Assembly: GCA_002425705.1 (NCBI GenBank)
Contig: DIMT01000027.1
Coordinates: forward strand, 12,315 to 76,314
DNA from: Firmicutes bacterium UBA5559
GTDB lineage: Bacteria; Bacillota; Clostridia; Peptostreptococcales; Anaerovoracaceae
Length of the DNA: 64,000 nucleotides
Reading direction: 5' to 3'
Positions 26,774 through 34,683 of this stretch are shown here, piece after piece. The notes under the pieces were generated by a model, which ran no database searches, was not told the DNA's origin, and saw only the letters and a list, made by a program, of their open reading frames with translations. Numbering within the stretch: position 1 is the first letter of the stretch; every line of letters begins with the position of its first letter. Made by a program: the position numbers and the translations under genes.

Positions 26774-28102
26774 CTAGTCCCTCCTTATGGTAATTGCTGC
26801 ACTGCTTATTTCCGTTACGGTTCCGGCAATGCTTGCATGAATGGCTGCTCCCAGGCTTCCCTCGGGAATGGCTCCGATCATCTGACCGGCTTCCACCCGC
26901 TGACCTACTGTTACGATGGGTTTTGCCGGAGCTCCCACATGCTGGACCAGGGCAATACTGACCTGATCGGGAACAACGGTTTTTTCCGACATAGGCGCCG
27001 GCTTATCGTAGGGGTACAACCCTAGTCTGGCTACCAGACGCTTGCTGGGAAGAAGTCGAAACTTCCGAATCTCCCTGGCCTGTAGTTCTCCTGGCTTGCA
27101 TTCGTACCGAATGCCTTTGTCCAGCAGCTGCTGTTTGACGAACATATTGGCAGCCCGGGGATATAATCCGATGGGACAGGCAAAGAGTTCGCATAAATTA
27201 CACTGACAGCAGAGCATGGCCATTTCCTGAGTTTTATCCGGGTCGATACCGTATCCCACCACCCGCATCATCTTATGGGGCTGAAGGTCATGGCCCAACA
27301 GGAACCGGGGACAAAGATCCGTACACATACGGCATTGTTCACAGGTAGCCCGGTTGATTCTGCGAGACTGGTCCACGGTCATAGACTTTCTTCGAATCAG
27401 GTCGTGCTGCTTTTTGAGGATGACCAGACCCTTGGTTTTCTTAGTGACGAATCCGGAAAGGTTCTCCATGACCGGTCCCATCATCGGTCCACCGTCGATG
27501 ACCGAATACCCCTGAAAATCCTCTATCCCGCTGAGCTTCAGCACATCGATGATGGGGGTTCCCACCGGAACCTTTACCGTCAGCTTCTCCGGAACATCTC
27601 CAGTGATAGTGATGTACTTTTCCGTTACCGGGTTTCCTTTGATTGCCTGATAAATGTTCAGAGCCGTTTCTGAGTTGACCACCACGCATCCCACCTGAAT
27701 GGGAATTCCCGCTTCCGGAACAACCCGGCCTGTCAGTTCATAAACAAGAACCTGTTCATCTCCTGCCGGATAGACATCCTTCAGGGCCTGTACTCTTATA
27801 TAGTCTCCCAGTTTCAACACCTGGATTCTTTCGTTCAGATGGCGGATGACATCTTTGTGCTTTTCCTTGATGCCGATGATGGCTTCTTTGGCTTCCACCA
27901 ACCGGCCGGCAGCTTCAAAGCCCTGCAAAATTTCATCTGCAAAGAGTTCCATCAGCTGCTGGTCCACCCTCAGGAGAGGCTCACACTCCGCTGCATTCAT
28001 CAGCAGGAACTCCGCCTTCGACGCCAGTTTGACGTGGGTAGGGAATCCTGCCCCCCCTGCGCCGATGACACCGGCATCCTTGATCATTTCCAGTAAATTC
28101 AT
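26774..28102 (-). CDS. pduS: PduS-like RnfC-family flavin/iron-sulfur oxidoreductase
   Basis: About 442 residues from ATG 28102. RnfC/PduS features: a Gly-rich NAD/FMN region near the N-terminus (DAGVIGAGGAGFPTHVK, MNAAECEPLLRVDQQ), the SLBB-like domain (VPVGTPIIDVLKLSG), and two ferredoxin-type motifs (CEQCRMCTDLCP and CCQCNLCELFACP). In propanediol compartments PduS is a B12 reductase; here no B12 enzyme is present, so it more likely moves electrons from NADH through PduT, or serves CutD. That reading is inferred. Confidence 0.88.
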   Translation of the reverse strand: MNLLEMIKDAGVIGAGGAGFPTHVKLASKAEFLLMNAAECEPLLRVDQQLMELFADEILQGFEAAGRLVEAKEAIIGIKEKHKDVIRHLNERIQVLKLGDYIRVQALKDVYPAGDEQVLVYELTGRVVPEAGIPIQVGCVVVNSETALNIYQAIKGNPVTEKYITITGDVPEKLTVKVPVGTPIIDVLKLSGIEDFQGYSVIDGGPMMGPVMENLSGFVTKKTKGLVILKKQHDLIRRKSMTVDQSRRINRATCEQCRMCTDLCPRFLLGHDLQPHKMMRVVGYGIDPDKTQEMAMLCCQCNLCELFACPIGLYPRAANMFVKQQLLDKGIRYECKPGELQAREIRKFRLLPSKRLVARLGLYPYDKPAPMSEKTVVPDQVSIALVQHVGAPAKPIVTVGQRVEAGQMIGAIPEGSLGAAIHASIAGTVTEISSAAITIRRD

Positions 28103-28115
28103 TGTTTCCTCCCAA

Positions 28116-28379
28116 TCAGCCGAAGGTGCAGTCTTCATCAATGATCCCTACTACGACGGCGTCGACGGGGATGTTGTCGTCTCCCAGCATTCTTCTGGCG
28201 GAGGAACCCTGACAGACGATGACCCGGTCACCGATGCCGGCGCTGATGATATCTACCACGATCATCCGTTCACCGGCGCTGTTGCCTCCGATGACTTCTG
28301 CCAGCATCAGCTTGTACCCGTTGAGAGACTCTGCCTTTCTGGTGGCCCATATATTATCAATGAGTTTTGCCGTAATCAT
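28116..28379 (-). CDS. eutN: EutN/CcmL-type pentameric vertex protein
   Basis: 87 residues, EutN/CcmL family: MITAKLIDNIWATRKAESL, then GYKLMLAEVIG and VVDIISAGIGDRVIVCQGSSAR. Pentamers cap the twelve corners of the shell. The start overlaps the end of the preceding BMC gene by four bases. Confidence 0.95.
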   Translation of the reverse strand: MITAKLIDNIWATRKAESLNGYKLMLAEVIGGNSAGERMIVVDIISAGIGDRVIVCQGSSARRMLGDDNIPVDAVVVGIIDEDCTFG

Positions 28380-28678
28380 AGGTCCAACCCTTCCTTTGCT
28401 TTATCCCGGATTTCCTTCAATGCGGCTTCCACCGAAGCGGTATCGCCGAAGATGGCAATCAGGATCATGTTCTGGGGGCAGCTCCCCCGGACGTCTGCAA
28501 CGGTTACCCCCACTGCTTTTTCTGCAATGTCGGCAGCCACGATCATTTCAATCATCTTTCCCTGAACCAATCCGATGGCATCGGCGTTCATCGCTTCCGG
28601 ATCCGTTTTGACCCCCAGTCTGTGCATCAGGATGTCAACGGCGCCCTTTGAAGGGGACTTGATTATTCTGTAATCCAT
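28376..28678 (-). CDS. Small BMC-domain shell protein, probably permuted
   Basis: 100 residues from ATG 28678 (AGGAG upstream). The core AIGLVQGKMIEMIVAADIAEKA and NMILIAIFGDTASVEAALKEI follows the BMC fold in the permuted order seen in EutS/PduU, but the N-terminal part (IIKSPSKGAVDILMHRLGV) differs from the EutS barrel. A homologue of this type is common in choline and other glycyl-radical loci. It probably forms hexamers with a modified pore. It overlaps eutN by four bases. Confidence 0.8.
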   Translation of the reverse strand: MDYRIIKSPSKGAVDILMHRLGVKTDPEAMNADAIGLVQGKMIEMIVAADIAEKAVGVTVADVRGSCPQNMILIAIFGDTASVEAALKEIRDKAKEGLDL

Positions 28679-28688
28679 AAAATCACTC

Positions 28689-29534
28689 CTAACTGATGCT
28701 CTCATCCTTACATCCCAGGGCAATCCCCAGGGGAGTCACGAACATGGGGTTTTTTGGTTTGTGGGTATAAATTCCGGTTCTGCTCTGGATGATTTCTTCG
28801 ATTCCTATCAGGCAGGCCGTTCCCCCTACCAGGGAGATTTCCCGGACGTCATGACCTTCAATGTGCTGGTTGATGATGGCCGAAACCTTTTCCACCACCG
28901 GCTTCAGTACCGGAAGCAGTTCTTTGTGGTTTTTTTCATTTCGTTTGTATTTTTCAGCATCGGCAAAGGGCATTTTATAGGCTCCGGATACTACCAGGGA
29001 AAAATGGGTTCCTCCCGTAGGCTCATCCGCAATATAGACCACTTTGCCGTCCTTCAGAATGGAAATTCCGGTAGTTCCGCCACCGATATCCACTACGGCA
29101 CCGTTTTCGATTTTCAGAACTTCATTGGCTGCCGTCGGTTCATCCATCAGGCAGGTCAGTTCGAATCCGGCAGCTTGAACCACATTTTTAATGGCCCCCG
29201 AATCCAGTTCGTCGGTTCCCGGCGGAATGGCCGCTGCGGCATACAGAAGTTCTGTTCCCAGCTTGTCTTCCAGTTCCTTTTTCAGTTCCCGGACAATATT
29301 GACGGCTCCGATATAGTCCACGACCATACCGTCCCGGACTACGTCCGCGTACCGATAGGTTCCGGCCACCGGATTCCGGTTTTCGTCCAGTACTGCCAGC
29401 ACCACGCAGGCTGTTCCCAAATCCACCCCGGTATAGTAGACTGAAGATTTATTCCGGACCGGGTTTTCGATGACTTCTTCAAATTCTTCTACTAACCGGT
29501 CACAATAGTCAAATGTTATGTTTGTCTCAGACAT
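28689..29534 (-). CDS. eutJ: EutJ-like Hsp70-fold chaperone
   Basis: 281 residues with the actin/Hsp70 ATPase pattern: YYTGVDLGTACVVLAVLDENRNPV (phosphate 1), AVVDIGGGTTGISILKDGK (phosphate 2) and ISLVGGTACLIGIEEII (adenosine). EutJ is assumed to help load or fold cargo enzymes in the compartment. The start overlaps the EutT-like gene by 19 bases. Confidence 0.92.
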   Translation of the reverse strand: MSETNITFDYCDRLVEEFEEVIENPVRNKSSVYYTGVDLGTACVVLAVLDENRNPVAGTYRYADVVRDGMVVDYIGAVNIVRELKKELEDKLGTELLYAAAAIPPGTDELDSGAIKNVVQAAGFELTCLMDEPTAANEVLKIENGAVVDIGGGTTGISILKDGKVVYIADEPTGGTHFSLVVSGAYKMPFADAEKYKRNEKNHKELLPVLKPVVEKVSAIINQHIEGHDVREISLVGGTACLIGIEEIIQSRTGIYTHKPKNPMFVTPLGIALGCKDESIS

Positions 29535-30193
29535 GTTTCTCCTCCAAATGCGGCGCAGATCATCCGGTTCAGGGTGTTGACCATCTGATTGATTCTGGAG
29601 ATCAGTTCCTCCGCCGCAGTGCCTTCCGTTTCTCCGGAAGACAGTAGTTCCAGGGCCATGACCTCCAGCTCCTGGAGCTGGTTCCTCAGGTGATGGAGCC
29701 GGATGATTTCTTTTCCCTTGGGAGCCTGGAGATGAAATTCATTGATTTCAAAACACTCTCCCAGGTCCTGGCTGAAGTTTTCATTTTTAATACCGGTACA
29801 TTCCATACAGCACAGGTTGGTGGCCTTGCTCCATTCCGGGCTCAGACTCTTTAGGCTGGTTAACTGCCGGGAGAGTACTGCAAGCTCCTGAGCACCAGCC
29901 GGGTTTTCTTCGATGGCTGCTGACAGGGATTCCAGAAAACTGCCGTGTATGCTTCTCATCCGGGCCTGCAGCCTTCGGACAGGCAGGCTTGCTTCTTTGC
30001 CGGTGGGCAGGCTTTTGCCTTTTACCGGAACCATGGTGTTTTTACGGCTTTCCTGGCTGTACATATCGATGCCCCGATCCACCAGGAATTGGCGGGCTCC
30101 CGGGGTCAGGCGGGTCCCCTCTTTGGGGGTATAGGTGGTAAAAGGAGCTGTTTTGTAGAGATCCCGAAGATCGTCTTCTGTGATGAATATCAT
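29516..30193 (-). CDS. EutT-like cobalamin adenosyltransferase homologue with incomplete metal motif
   Basis: 225 residues. The N-terminus (MIFITEDDLRDLY, then EGTRLTPGARQFLVDRGIDM) and the central NLCCMECTGI match EutT, whose metal motif is HX11CCX2C. Here the CCxxC is present but the position 12 residues before it is Ser, not His. Helical C-terminus. EutT makes adenosyl-B12 for ethanolamine lyase, but no B12 enzyme is encoded in this locus. It may be a repurposed structural or regulatory member. It overlaps the EutP-like gene by four bases. Confidence 0.75.
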   Translation of the reverse strand: MIFITEDDLRDLYKTAPFTTYTPKEGTRLTPGARQFLVDRGIDMYSQESRKNTMVPVKGKSLPTGKEASLPVRRLQARMRSIHGSFLESLSAAIEENPAGAQELAVLSRQLTSLKSLSPEWSKATNLCCMECTGIKNENFSQDLGECFEINEFHLQAPKGKEIIRLHHLRNQLQELEVMALELLSSGETEGTAAEELISRINQMVNTLNRMICAAFGGETCLRQT

Positions 30194-30651
30194 TCCTGGC
30201 TCTCCTTTTCCTTTCTTTCTCCGAATAGGGCTTCCTTCAGTTCTGCCAGTCCGGCTCCATCAGGGAAGCTGATTTTATAGTAGGGTTCAGAAACCCCGAT
30301 CTGTTTCAGTTGGCTGATGCATTCCTCTTCGTTTTCCGGTGCCAGATCGCTTTTTGTAATCACCCCAAGAACGGGGCAACGGAATACTTTGGCAAATCCC
30401 GGGGAATAGACGGGGATGCATCGGGACTGGTCTACCACGATCAGCACGTGGGAAGCGTCCTGGGCTGCTGCGATGATGTGTTTGTACATCCAGGCATTTT
30501 CAATATAAGAACCGGGTACATCAATGGTGTTCTTTCCATAAATCATATCAGCGGTCCGCCGGATTTTCCCCTGCTCTTCGTTGAGAGCCTGAACCAGAGT
30601 GGTTTTGCCGCTCCGTCCCGGTCCGATGACCATGATCCGTTTCTTTCTCAT
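30190..30651 (-). CDS. eutP: EutP/PduV-like small GTPase-fold protein
   Basis: 153 residues. Walker A GPGRSGKTTLVQAL, switch-like IDVPGSYIENAWMY, and LGVITKSDLA as the guanine-specificity segment (TKSD). EutP in Salmonella has been tied to acetate kinase activity, and PduV to compartment positioning; the role here is open. Overlaps both neighbours by four bases, so strictly coupled. Confidence 0.88.
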   Translation of the reverse strand: MRKKRIMVIGPGRSGKTTLVQALNEEQGKIRRTADMIYGKNTIDVPGSYIENAWMYKHIIAAAQDASHVLIVVDQSRCIPVYSPGFAKVFRCPVLGVITKSDLAPENEEECISQLKQIGVSEPYYKISFPDGAGLAELKEALFGERKEKESQE

Positions 30652-31001
30652 GTCTTGGTCACACAGGCTACTTCAAAGCCCAGCATGTTCTGTAGAGTAT
30701 CATTGACGGCATTCAGAGCAGTTTCCACGCTCTGGACATCTCCGGTAATCACCACGGAGCCGGTAAAACGGTCCAGAAAACCAATTTCCACATTAGCCGT
30801 CTTGGTGGCGATGTCTGCGGCTATGATGGCCGTTTCGTAAGGGGTCAGGGTCAGGATGCCGATGGCTCCCTGATCATCGATGCCCAGCCGCTCATAGATA
30901 TCCGGCATTGGGGAGGCGATGACATGGGCGATGGTCACCTGCTTGCCCGGTACGGATTCCTGTATGATGCGGTCCGTCGCTTTATCACCAAATACGATCA
31001 T
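30648..31001 (-). CDS. cutR: EutS/PduU-type permuted BMC shell protein
   Basis: 117 residues, circularly permuted BMC: RIIQESVPGKQVTIAHVIASP (N-terminal barrel), then AIGILTLTPYETAIIAADIATK and GSVVITGDVQSVETALNAV. These hexamers carry a small beta-barrel that closes the pore. In choline loci the homologue is named CutR; the symbol follows that use. It directly follows cutD. Confidence 0.9.
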   Translation of the reverse strand: MIVFGDKATDRIIQESVPGKQVTIAHVIASPMPDIYERLGIDDQGAIGILTLTPYETAIIAADIATKTANVEIGFLDRFTGSVVITGDVQSVETALNAVNDTLQNMLGFEVACVTKT

Positions 31002-31045
31002 GATTCTCTGCCTTTCTTCTATATCCGAAGGCTTTCGGGATACCT

Positions 31046-31999
31046 TTAGTGATGTATCACCATAGCCGGGAAGTCATATTCTTTCAGCCAGCCTTCCATC
31101 CTGTCCAGTTCTTCCTGGCTCAGGCTGGGGTCTCCCTCAATGGGATAACACATCCCCAGCTGGTTGTACTTGTTCACGCCGAACTTGTGGTAGGGCAGCA
31201 GGTCGATTCCCTTAAAATTCTTACAATCCTTATAGGGCATCAGGAAGCGGATGACGGCGTCAATTTCTTCCTTGCTGTCGTTGATCCCCTTCAGCAGGGG
31301 CATCCGAATCCGGACATTGTATCGTCGGTCTAATAATTCCTTCAGGTTCTCATGAATCTGTTCATTTCGGACCCCGGTCAGCTGGAAATGCCGGTCCGGA
31401 TCCATATGTTTGATGTCAAAGAGAAATAAGTCAACGAATTCAGCCACCTTCAGGATGGTATCCAGTCGGGCATACCCGGAAGTTTCAATGGCTGTATTAA
31501 TACCAGCATTCTTGCAGGCCATCAGCAGGCTGGTTGCCGCCTCAGGCTGCATCAGCACTTCGCCTCCTCCCAGTGTAACACCACCGCCGGAGGTTTCATA
31601 GAACATCCGGTCCTGCTCGATTTCTTCCAGCAGATCGGAAATGGTTCGCTGTTCTCCTATAATAGACAGGGCTCCCTGAGGACAGGCTTCCTCACACCGC
31701 TTGCAGCCGATGCAGTCGATGGTCCAGTCTACCTCATGCTCTCCCGTGGCCGGATTGATGGAATGGATTCCTACCGGACAAACCGGTACGCAGGCTCCGC
31801 AATCTACACACAGGGTTCTTTTATACATGACCTGCTGCTTTTTTTCCAGGCCTTCCGGGTTGGAGCACCATTTGCATCGCAATGGACATCCCTTGAAAAA
31901 AACGATGGTTCTGATTCCCGGGCCGTCATACATATTGTATTTCTGTACACTGGTGATCAGTGCTTTTCTCTCGATGACATTGTTCTTTGAATTGTCCAT
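31046..31999 (-). CDS. cutD: Choline trimethylamine-lyase activating enzyme CutD
   Basis: 317 residues, radical SAM activase. Cys38, Cys42 and Cys45 in KGCPLRCKWCSN bind the catalytic cluster. Two further ferredoxin-type motifs (CVDCGACVPVCP about 64-74 and CIGCKRCEEACP about 96-106) are typical of activases of this group. GGGVTLGGGEVLMQ and ETSGYA follow for SAM binding. It installs the glycyl radical on Gly822 of CutC. It follows cutC after a 114-base gap that holds a strong hairpin. Confidence 0.95.
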   Translation of the reverse strand: MDNSKNNVIERKALITSVQKYNMYDGPGIRTIVFFKGCPLRCKWCSNPEGLEKKQQVMYKRTLCVDCGACVPVCPVGIHSINPATGEHEVDWTIDCIGCKRCEEACPQGALSIIGEQRTISDLLEEIEQDRMFYETSGGGVTLGGGEVLMQPEAATSLLMACKNAGINTAIETSGYARLDTILKVAEFVDLFLFDIKHMDPDRHFQLTGVRNEQIHENLKELLDRRYNVRIRMPLLKGINDSKEEIDAVIRFLMPYKDCKNFKGIDLLPYHKFGVNKYNQLGMCYPIEGDPSLSQEELDRMEGWLKEYDFPAMVIHH

Positions 32000-32053
32000 T
32001 TTCTCCGCTCTCCTGTCTGATCGGCTGTTCTGGTAGGGATTGGGCGGCTTTCC

Positions 32054-32080
32054 CGCCCATCCCCCGAAAGGGGATGGGCG
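32054..32080 (-). repeat. Intercistronic hairpin between cutC and cutD
   Basis: A perfect 11-base stem (CGCCCATCCCC with GGGGATGGGCG, loop of five) lies in the 114-base gap after cutC. No T-run follows on the minus strand, so it should not terminate; it could protect the cutC mRNA end or reduce cutD expression. Confidence 0.6.
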
Positions 32081-32113
32081 ATCAGGCTGCCAATTTATTG
32101 CATTGCTTTATTT

Positions 32114-34657
32114 CTATACCTTTGTCAGCATGGTTCTGCTGATGATCTCGTCCTGTACGTCCTTGCAGAGCTCTGTGAAGAAGGCGCTGTATCCGGCTAC
32201 CCGTACAATCAGATCCCGGAACTGTTCCGGATTCTGCTGGGCTGCTATCATGGTTTCATTGTCCAGGTAGTTAAATTGCATTTCTCCGTTGCCCATGATG
32301 GAAGCGGTTCGGAGCAGAGTAATGATTCCTTCTTCTCCTTCCGGTGTATCCAGCAGGCCGGACATCAGTTTGAAGTTGTGTACCATACCGATGTTCATGC
32401 TGTCCACAGCCATTTTGGAGATGGACTTGATGATGGCGGTGGGTCCCTTTACGTCCGCTCCCTGAGAAGGACTGATTCCGTCGGATAAGGGCATCCATGC
32501 TGCTCTGCCGTTAGCGGAGGCTCCTGTCATCTGGCCAAAGGGTGTGTTGTTGGAGATGGAAAGAGTTCCATGGCTTAGTACAGAATACAGGGTCTTGAAC
32601 TTTCTATGATACTGTTCGGTAAAGTTGATCAGATCTGCAGCGATTTCATCGGCAAAATCCTCATCGTTTCCGAACTTCGGTGCATTGAGGCAGTCTGCCT
32701 TGATCTGGTCGTATCCCACGAAGTCTGCCTTCAGTGCTTCATTCAGCTGCTTTAATGTGTATTTTTTGTCTACATAAACCAGCTTTTTGATGGCAGCCAT
32801 GGCATCGGTGTAGGTAGCCAGTCCGGACCATACAACACCAGGCCCAAAGTTGTACATCGCTCCACCGGAGGAAACGTCCCGGCCATTTTCCATACAGCCT
32901 TCATACATGATGGACATCAACGGTTTGGGTGCCAGTTCCCGGTGAACTCGCTGGGAGATGACGGTGGCCACGCTGGTCCACTTGGTAATCCATTTAATCT
33001 GCTCTTTGACTGCAGCATCGAATTCTTCATAGGTCTTGAACTGATCCAGGTCTCCCAGATCCGGGGTAACCTGCTTGCCATACCAAAGGGGAACGCCGTG
33101 GTTCAGTACCAGTTCGATACAGATAGGCCACTGGGTATAGGCTGTTGAGGTCCACTGATACAGTCTTCCGGATTTCTGAGGTTCAACGCAACCCATCAGG
33201 CAGTAATCCCTGGCATCTTCCATGGATACGCCCTTAGCCAGCATCATCTTTATATGGGCGTCATCGAAGTGACAAGCCGGGAAGCCCATGCCGGACCGGA
33301 TGACATCCACAATCTTCTTCAGGTATTTCTGAGGAGATTTGTTGTGGATTCGAGTAGCCAGTGAGGGCTGATAAATCTTTACGTGTCGAACTGCATCCAT
33401 CAGCAGATAGGTCAGGTCATTGGTTGCATCCTTCCCTTCTCTGGTGACGCCGCCAACGCACATGTTGACGAAGGGCTGGTATCCGGCAAAGAACTTAGAT
33501 GCACCTTCGCTGGTGACCCACATCATCTCAGACAGCTTGATCAACATGGCACCTGCCAGTTCAAAAGCCTGGAAGTCGTTCATGCGGCCTTCTTTTATGT
33601 CTGCATCATAGAAGGGGAACAGGTACTGATCGGCTCGTCCGATGGACATACCGGTCTGATTTTCTTCGACGACCAGCAGGGACTCAATCGTCCACATGGA
33701 CTGAATGGCTTCCCAGAAGGTTCTGGGCTTGTGTGCCGGAACCCAGGCGTTGACTTCGGAAATCTTCTGAAGTTCAGCTTTTCTCTGGGGATTGGATTCT
33801 TTCGCTGCCAGCTGAGCTGCATATTCAGACATTCTTTTAGCATAAATCATGACACCTTCAGTGGTATCGATGACGGACTTGTAGAAATAGATCTTATCGA
33901 TGTCATCCGGATTAGCATAATCCAGCTTTTCCAGATGATCCTTAGCTTCCTGCTGAATATCCAGCATGCCCTTTTGCATTAAAATCACATCATAGCCCGG
34001 GTTGGAGTCTCCACCGCCGTTGGTAGCATGATAGGAGCAGTCGGAAACGAAGGATTCTCCGGACATTTCCCAGACACCGGCTTCCCGATATTGGTCTTCA
34101 CACATTTCGTCTACTGATTTACCCTGCCAGAAGGGGAACAGCTCTTCCTTCATGATTTTTTTATCTTCATCAGTGATACGGAAGGGGTCCTGAGGTCTTG
34201 TTCCAATGGTATCAATTTCGTCTTGCATCCATCTCCAGGCAATATCCGGAGAGAATGCTCCTGCTCGAGGGGCTCCATTGGGTGCACCGACGATCAACTC
34301 ATGATCCTGAATGACCAGGGGAGCGGTTTCACAGCAGTATTTAAAGCATTTGGCCCGAAGAACGATCTTGGGCATACCCGGGTTTTCTTTGGTGATCTTG
34401 GTAATAGCTCTGGCTCTGTAGGTGGTGATAGAAGGGGTGTGGGTCATATACTGAGCCTTCAGTTTGGAAAGCCGTTCTGTGATTCCTTCAGGAACCCCGT
34501 CGGTGGGTCCAGAAATGGGCGTACAAGAAGCAGGGGCTTCTTCGCTGCCGATTTCCTTAGACACACTCTCAAACATTTTAATGAGGGATGCCCGTTCTTC
34601 CGGGGACATGTTCTGGGTGGCTTCTGCCAATTTGTTTGAAAATTCTCGAATATCCAA
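32114..34657 (-). CDS. cutC: Choline trimethylamine-lyase CutC
   Basis: 847 residues, the same length class as the Desulfovibrio enzyme. The thiyl Cys and catalytic Glu are in MGCVEPQKSG (Cys490, Glu492), a motif that separates CutC from other glycyl-radical enzymes. The choline-binding region SYHATNGGGDSNPGY holds Tyr209 and Asp217. The glycyl radical loop is RVAGYSAFF (Gly822). It splits choline into trimethylamine and acetaldehyde within the shell. The first 35 residues are helical and amphipathic, likely a targeting peptide. The start is TTG 34657. Confidence 0.97.
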   Translation of the reverse strand: MDIREFSNKLAEATQNMSPEERASLIKMFESVSKEIGSEEAPASCTPISGPTDGVPEGITERLSKLKAQYMTHTPSITTYRARAITKITKENPGMPKIVLRAKCFKYCCETAPLVIQDHELIVGAPNGAPRAGAFSPDIAWRWMQDEIDTIGTRPQDPFRITDEDKKIMKEELFPFWQGKSVDEMCEDQYREAGVWEMSGESFVSDCSYHATNGGGDSNPGYDVILMQKGMLDIQQEAKDHLEKLDYANPDDIDKIYFYKSVIDTTEGVMIYAKRMSEYAAQLAAKESNPQRKAELQKISEVNAWVPAHKPRTFWEAIQSMWTIESLLVVEENQTGMSIGRADQYLFPFYDADIKEGRMNDFQAFELAGAMLIKLSEMMWVTSEGASKFFAGYQPFVNMCVGGVTREGKDATNDLTYLLMDAVRHVKIYQPSLATRIHNKSPQKYLKKIVDVIRSGMGFPACHFDDAHIKMMLAKGVSMEDARDYCLMGCVEPQKSGRLYQWTSTAYTQWPICIELVLNHGVPLWYGKQVTPDLGDLDQFKTYEEFDAAVKEQIKWITKWTSVATVISQRVHRELAPKPLMSIMYEGCMENGRDVSSGGAMYNFGPGVVWSGLATYTDAMAAIKKLVYVDKKYTLKQLNEALKADFVGYDQIKADCLNAPKFGNDEDFADEIAADLINFTEQYHRKFKTLYSVLSHGTLSISNNTPFGQMTGASANGRAAWMPLSDGISPSQGADVKGPTAIIKSISKMAVDSMNIGMVHNFKLMSGLLDTPEGEEGIITLLRTASIMGNGEMQFNYLDNETMIAAQQNPEQFRDLIVRVAGYSAFFTELCKDVQDEIISRTMLTKV

Positions 34658-34683
34658 CTCTCTTACCTCTCAATCTTTCTTTT

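Noticed and set aside
22569..28565. Long plus-strand frames opposite the shell genes
   Set aside because: They mirror conserved minus-strand genes, have no ribosome sites in order and show no family features.
29516..30193. Evidence for a B12-dependent ethanolamine or diol lyase
   Set aside because: No EutBC or PduCDE gene is present; the lyase in the locus is the glycyl-radical CutC.
32054..32080. Hairpin after cutC as transcription terminator
   Set aside because: No T-run follows on the minus strand, and cutD must be expressed with cutC.
32114..34657. Glycerol or propanediol dehydratase, or hydroxyphenylacetate decarboxylase
   Set aside because: The GCVEPQ motif and the SYHATNGGGDSNPGY region are specific for CutC.
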